Source: Azospirillaceae bacterium
GTDB taxonomy: Bacteria > Pseudomonadota > Alphaproteobacteria > Azospirillales > Azospirillaceae
Direction: 5' to 3'
Length of the DNA stretch: 64,000 nt
NCBI GenBank assembly: GCA_028281465.1
Contig: JANQJV010000277.1
Coordinates: 30,124 to 94,123 of the forward strand
The position numbers were made by a program, and so were the translations under genes. The notes under the pieces are model-generated. The model had not been told where the DNA came from. It did not search any database and saw nothing but the letters and a program-made list of their open reading frames with translations. Each line of letters opens with the position of its first letter. Within the stretch, counting starts at the first letter, position 1. Shown one piece after another: positions 61,945-64,000 of this stretch.

Positions 61945-62811
61945 TTACGTGTGAGCCTGCCCAGCGTCTGGAACATCCGTGCACAAACGCCGATAGGCCG
62001 CCGGCGTTAGACGATAGGCGCGGCGGAACCATCGGCCCAGGTGGCTTTGGTCGGCAAAACCGACCTCGGTCGCCACGGTTGCCGGGGCACACCCTTGTGC
62101 CAAAAGCTTACGGGCCAGGCGCAATCGGAGCGTGACCAGATACCGGTGTGGTGACACGCCCAAGCATTCGCGAAACAGCCGATGGAGTCGGAAGCGGTCG
62201 CACCCGGCGGCGGTGGCCAATTCGGCAAGTCCGATGTCATCCGTGGCTTTGTCTTCCAACAAGGCCAGGGCCCGCCGAACCGGAACGGGCACGACCGGCG
62301 ATCGGCGATCGGCGACCGCCGGTGCCCAGCCGATCAAACCGGTGACCAGGCGATCCAGAGCCAGGTCGCGCGCCAAACGGCCCTCACGGCCATGCAAGGC
62401 TGCGAAGGCCCGACCAACGGCGCCCGCCAACGCCGGATCGTCCGCCAATGTATGCCGGAAACCGAGCGCGACCGGCCGCCCTATTGTGGCAGCCATGTCG
62501 TTGCATCGGCCGCGCAGCCAGCTTTGCGGCAGATAGAGCATGGCATAGGTAAACCCGCCCGGTTCGGGGCTTTCGCCGTCGTGCCGTTCCAGGGGTTCGA
62601 TCAAGATGAGTCGTCCAGGGGTACTGACCTGTTGCCGGCGGCGACAGCGAAAGCTCTGCACACCTTGAAGCGTGATCCCGACCAGCCATTCGTCGTGGTC
62701 GTGAGGATCATAGGCATGCCCGCGAAAATGCGCCCGGATCGACTCGATACCGGTGTCACCGTCCCGTTTCAGGGACAACCAGTCGTGGGTACTGGGGCGT
62801 CGTGTGGTCAA
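61945..62811 (-). CDS. AraC-family transcriptional regulator
   Basis: A 288-residue regulator. The N-terminal part looks like a cupin ligand domain (AYDPHDHDEWLVGITLQG at ~33-50, GRLILIEPLERHDGE at ~67-81). The C-terminal double helix-turn-helix shows IGLAELATAAGCDRFRLHRL, ECLGVSPHRYLVTLRLRLAR and GFADQSHLGRWFRRAYRLTPAAYRR. The start is TTG at 62811; no in-frame ATG or GTG exists upstream before a stop, so the start is uncertain. It lies directly upstream of the DUF2000 gene and probably controls it and the TerB gene. Confidence 0.87.
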   Translation of the reverse strand: MTTRRPSTHDWLSLKRDGDTGIESIRAHFRGHAYDPHDHDEWLVGITLQGVQSFRCRRRQQVSTPGRLILIEPLERHDGESPEPGGFTYAMLYLPQSWLRGRCNDMAATIGRPVALGFRHTLADDPALAGAVGRAFAALHGREGRLARDLALDRLVTGLIGWAPAVADRRSPVVPVPVRRALALLEDKATDDIGLAELATAAGCDRFRLHRLFRECLGVSPHRYLVTLRLRLARKLLAQGCAPATVATEVGFADQSHLGRWFRRAYRLTPAAYRRLCTDVPDAGQAHT

Positions 62812-62942
62812 CGGCGCTGCGGTCCAGTGAAGACCTGAGCGTTGGCATCGAGTCGTTGCTCAGCCCAGGTGTCTGAGTGTCGGATGTCGCCGACTCTCCG
62901 TTGCGCTTGGCCCAGCACCATCTCGACGAGCCTTTTGGTCAT
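62808..62942 (-). CDS. Possible 44-codon leader-type ORF before the AraC gene
   Basis: A short leftward frame (start ATG at 62942) with plausible composition (VEMVLGQAQRRVGDIRHSD) ends in TGA overlapping the TTG start of the AraC gene as TTGA. The overlap would allow coupled translation. The ribosome-binding site is poor (GGAAGG, 13 bases away), so this may be chance or a remnant. Confidence 0.18.
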   Translation of the reverse strand: MTKRLVEMVLGQAQRRVGDIRHSDTWAEQRLDANAQVFTGPQRR

Positions 62943-63002
62943 GCCGTTCGTCAAACCTTCCGCGCGTCGTCTGTCCACCAGTGTTCGCAGGATGGTCTGT
63001 CC

Positions 63003-63178
63003 CTAATCGAGCCCCCTCAAGGCTAGGGCAGCCGCAGCAGGTTGGACCCGTTTCGCCGACCTCCCCTTCGGATCATAGACGACGGTCGTCAGGTCGTCGA
63101 GGCCGACCGCCAACGTCGCCGTGGCCTGTTGCGCCGACTTCACCAAAAACGCCCATGTACGCTGTTTTTTGATTCTAG
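63003..63178 (-). pseudogene. Unidentified coding remnant
   Basis: Leftward, a start-less frame reads protein-like (TWAFLVKSAQQATATLAVGL, TTVVYDPKGRSAKRVQPA) to a TAG at 63005-63003. Its upstream side runs straight into one arm of the perfect inverted repeat at 63171-63184, as if the gene had been cut there. No family recognised. Confidence 0.25.
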
Positions 63179-63230
63179 CATGATGTTAAAATGGTTTGGA
63201 ATAGATCATTCTGGCTATCATGCTAGAATC
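63171..63230. repeat. 14-bp perfect inverted repeat
   Basis: GATTCTAGCATGAT (63171-63184) and ATCATGCTAGAATC (63217-63230) are exact inverted copies around a 32-base AT-rich spacer. The T-run lies on the 5' side on the plus strand and becomes an A-run after the stem on the minus strand, so it is not a normal terminator. It may be a MITE-like remnant, a recombination site or an operator. Confidence 0.6.
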
Positions 63231-64000
63231 GTGCTCGTTTCGTACCCATTGTGGGTGATGGGAAATCCCCAAAGAGCACGCTCTGGTCCACCTGAACGGA
63301 AATCTGATCTCCTCTCAAGTAGCGAAATACGCTGTAAATCACTGCGACCGACTGCAGAAGTTGAGATGAGATGATCACGGTCACTACCATATGGCGAGAA
63401 ATTGATAGTGCACCACTGTTGCCTGTTCGGCAGATGCTGTGAAGCTGTCGAAATTCGATGAAATGCGACAAATTGAGTCCTGTGCCACCTTTATCGTCAG
63501 GAATTTTATCATATCAACAGATTCTTGACCTGGAATTTGTCCGAAGCGGGCCCTTCAGCGAAGAAATTTGGATAAACATCTTATATTGCAATCCAAAAAG
63601 TGGAGTCTCGAGCAGCGAAAATGAGTGCCTAATTAAGCGGGAGGATGGTTCCATCGAGGAACCGACCTGTGACCATTTTCCTTTATAGGGTCAATAGAGA
63701 CCACGCATTCGGTCATACCGACCGATCGGTTTGAGACGCGCAAACGGAGCACCAGTGGCGTCAAGCCGGCTGCCACATCGAAGCACGATCATGCCAGACG
63801 GGGGTACCGCCACCAGCGACTGACCCTAGATCGGGCGGCTAAGAGGCGTACGTCTGACGTACAGACTTGAAACTGCCTTGGTTTTTCGCTCGACTCAAAT
63901 GGCCCCTAACAAGAAACTAAGCTTGGCGTGTCCAAATATAGTAGCAAAAGCAAACTTCGCTGCTATATATGCGCTCGGAAAACTGGACTGTTTCATCCCC

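Larger units (their letters stand above)
62812..64000. other. Gene-poor right edge
   Basis: No confident gene. The first ~360 bases are GC-rich and hold possible coding remnants; from 63170 the DNA turns AT-rich with a perfect inverted repeat (63171-63230). Open frames at 63223-63471 (minus) and 63458-63688 (plus) show no family. The stretch looks like degraded or recently acquired DNA. Confidence 0.6.

Overview
The window reads as chromosomal DNA of a GC-rich alphaproteobacterium, perhaps Rhodospirillales-like. This is an inference from gene families: TctABC solute uptake, several chemoreceptor parts, a soluble PQQ dehydrogenase paired with a c-type cytochrome, a LEPR-XLL giant surface protein, high GC and strong third-position GC bias. 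No rRNA, tRNA or CRISPR array was seen.

Left half (1-33908, minus strand): one uninterrupted reading frame of more than 11,302 codons. It starts with GTG at 33908 and leaves the window at base 1, so the C-terminus is missing. The N-terminus carries the LEPR-XLL motif. Next come an RTX-like Gly/Asp-rich stretch, six copies of a ~355-residue unit in an alternating a/b order (about 31.1-24.9 kb), a zone of ~60-65-residue Gly/Ala/Val repeats (about 24.4-18.5 kb), mixed globular inserts, and long beta-helix-type repeats (about 13-9.3 and 7.5-0 kb). A short module with the pattern GD-V...YxYxG...DYxD...W is interspersed about 14 times. Long open frames on the other strand are shadows.

33.9-38.5 kb: an AT-rich control region with a candidate adhesin promoter, then a hybrid membrane histidine kinase (HisKA-HATPase-REC-Hpt) and an OmpR-type response regulator on the plus strand.

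38.6-43.1 kb: a ureohydrolase (agmatinase family), a broken GntR-type regulator gene, a dihydroorotase/allantoinase-type amidohydrolase, a RibD-C-type reductase and a HybD-type protease. A GntR-operator-like inverted repeat lies between the dead regulator and the amidohydrolase, suggesting one nitrogen-compound locus that has lost its regulator.

43.1-50 kb: a palindromic GC-rich element, a secreted PQQ-type sugar dehydrogenase with a cytochrome c, then a chemoreceptor followed by a secreted PDC/Cache-like protein.

50-57.7 kb: a class V aminotransferase-tctC-tctB-tctA operon (minus) diverging from a GlcD/GlcF-type FAD-FeS oxidoreductase (plus). Together they look like uptake of a small carboxylate, oxidation of a 2-hydroxy acid and amination of the 2-oxo product.

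57.7-64 kb: a second chemoreceptor with stacked HAMP domains and a C-terminal CheR-type tether, an AraC-DUF2000-TerB group, and a gene-poor AT-rich edge holding a perfect inverted repeat.
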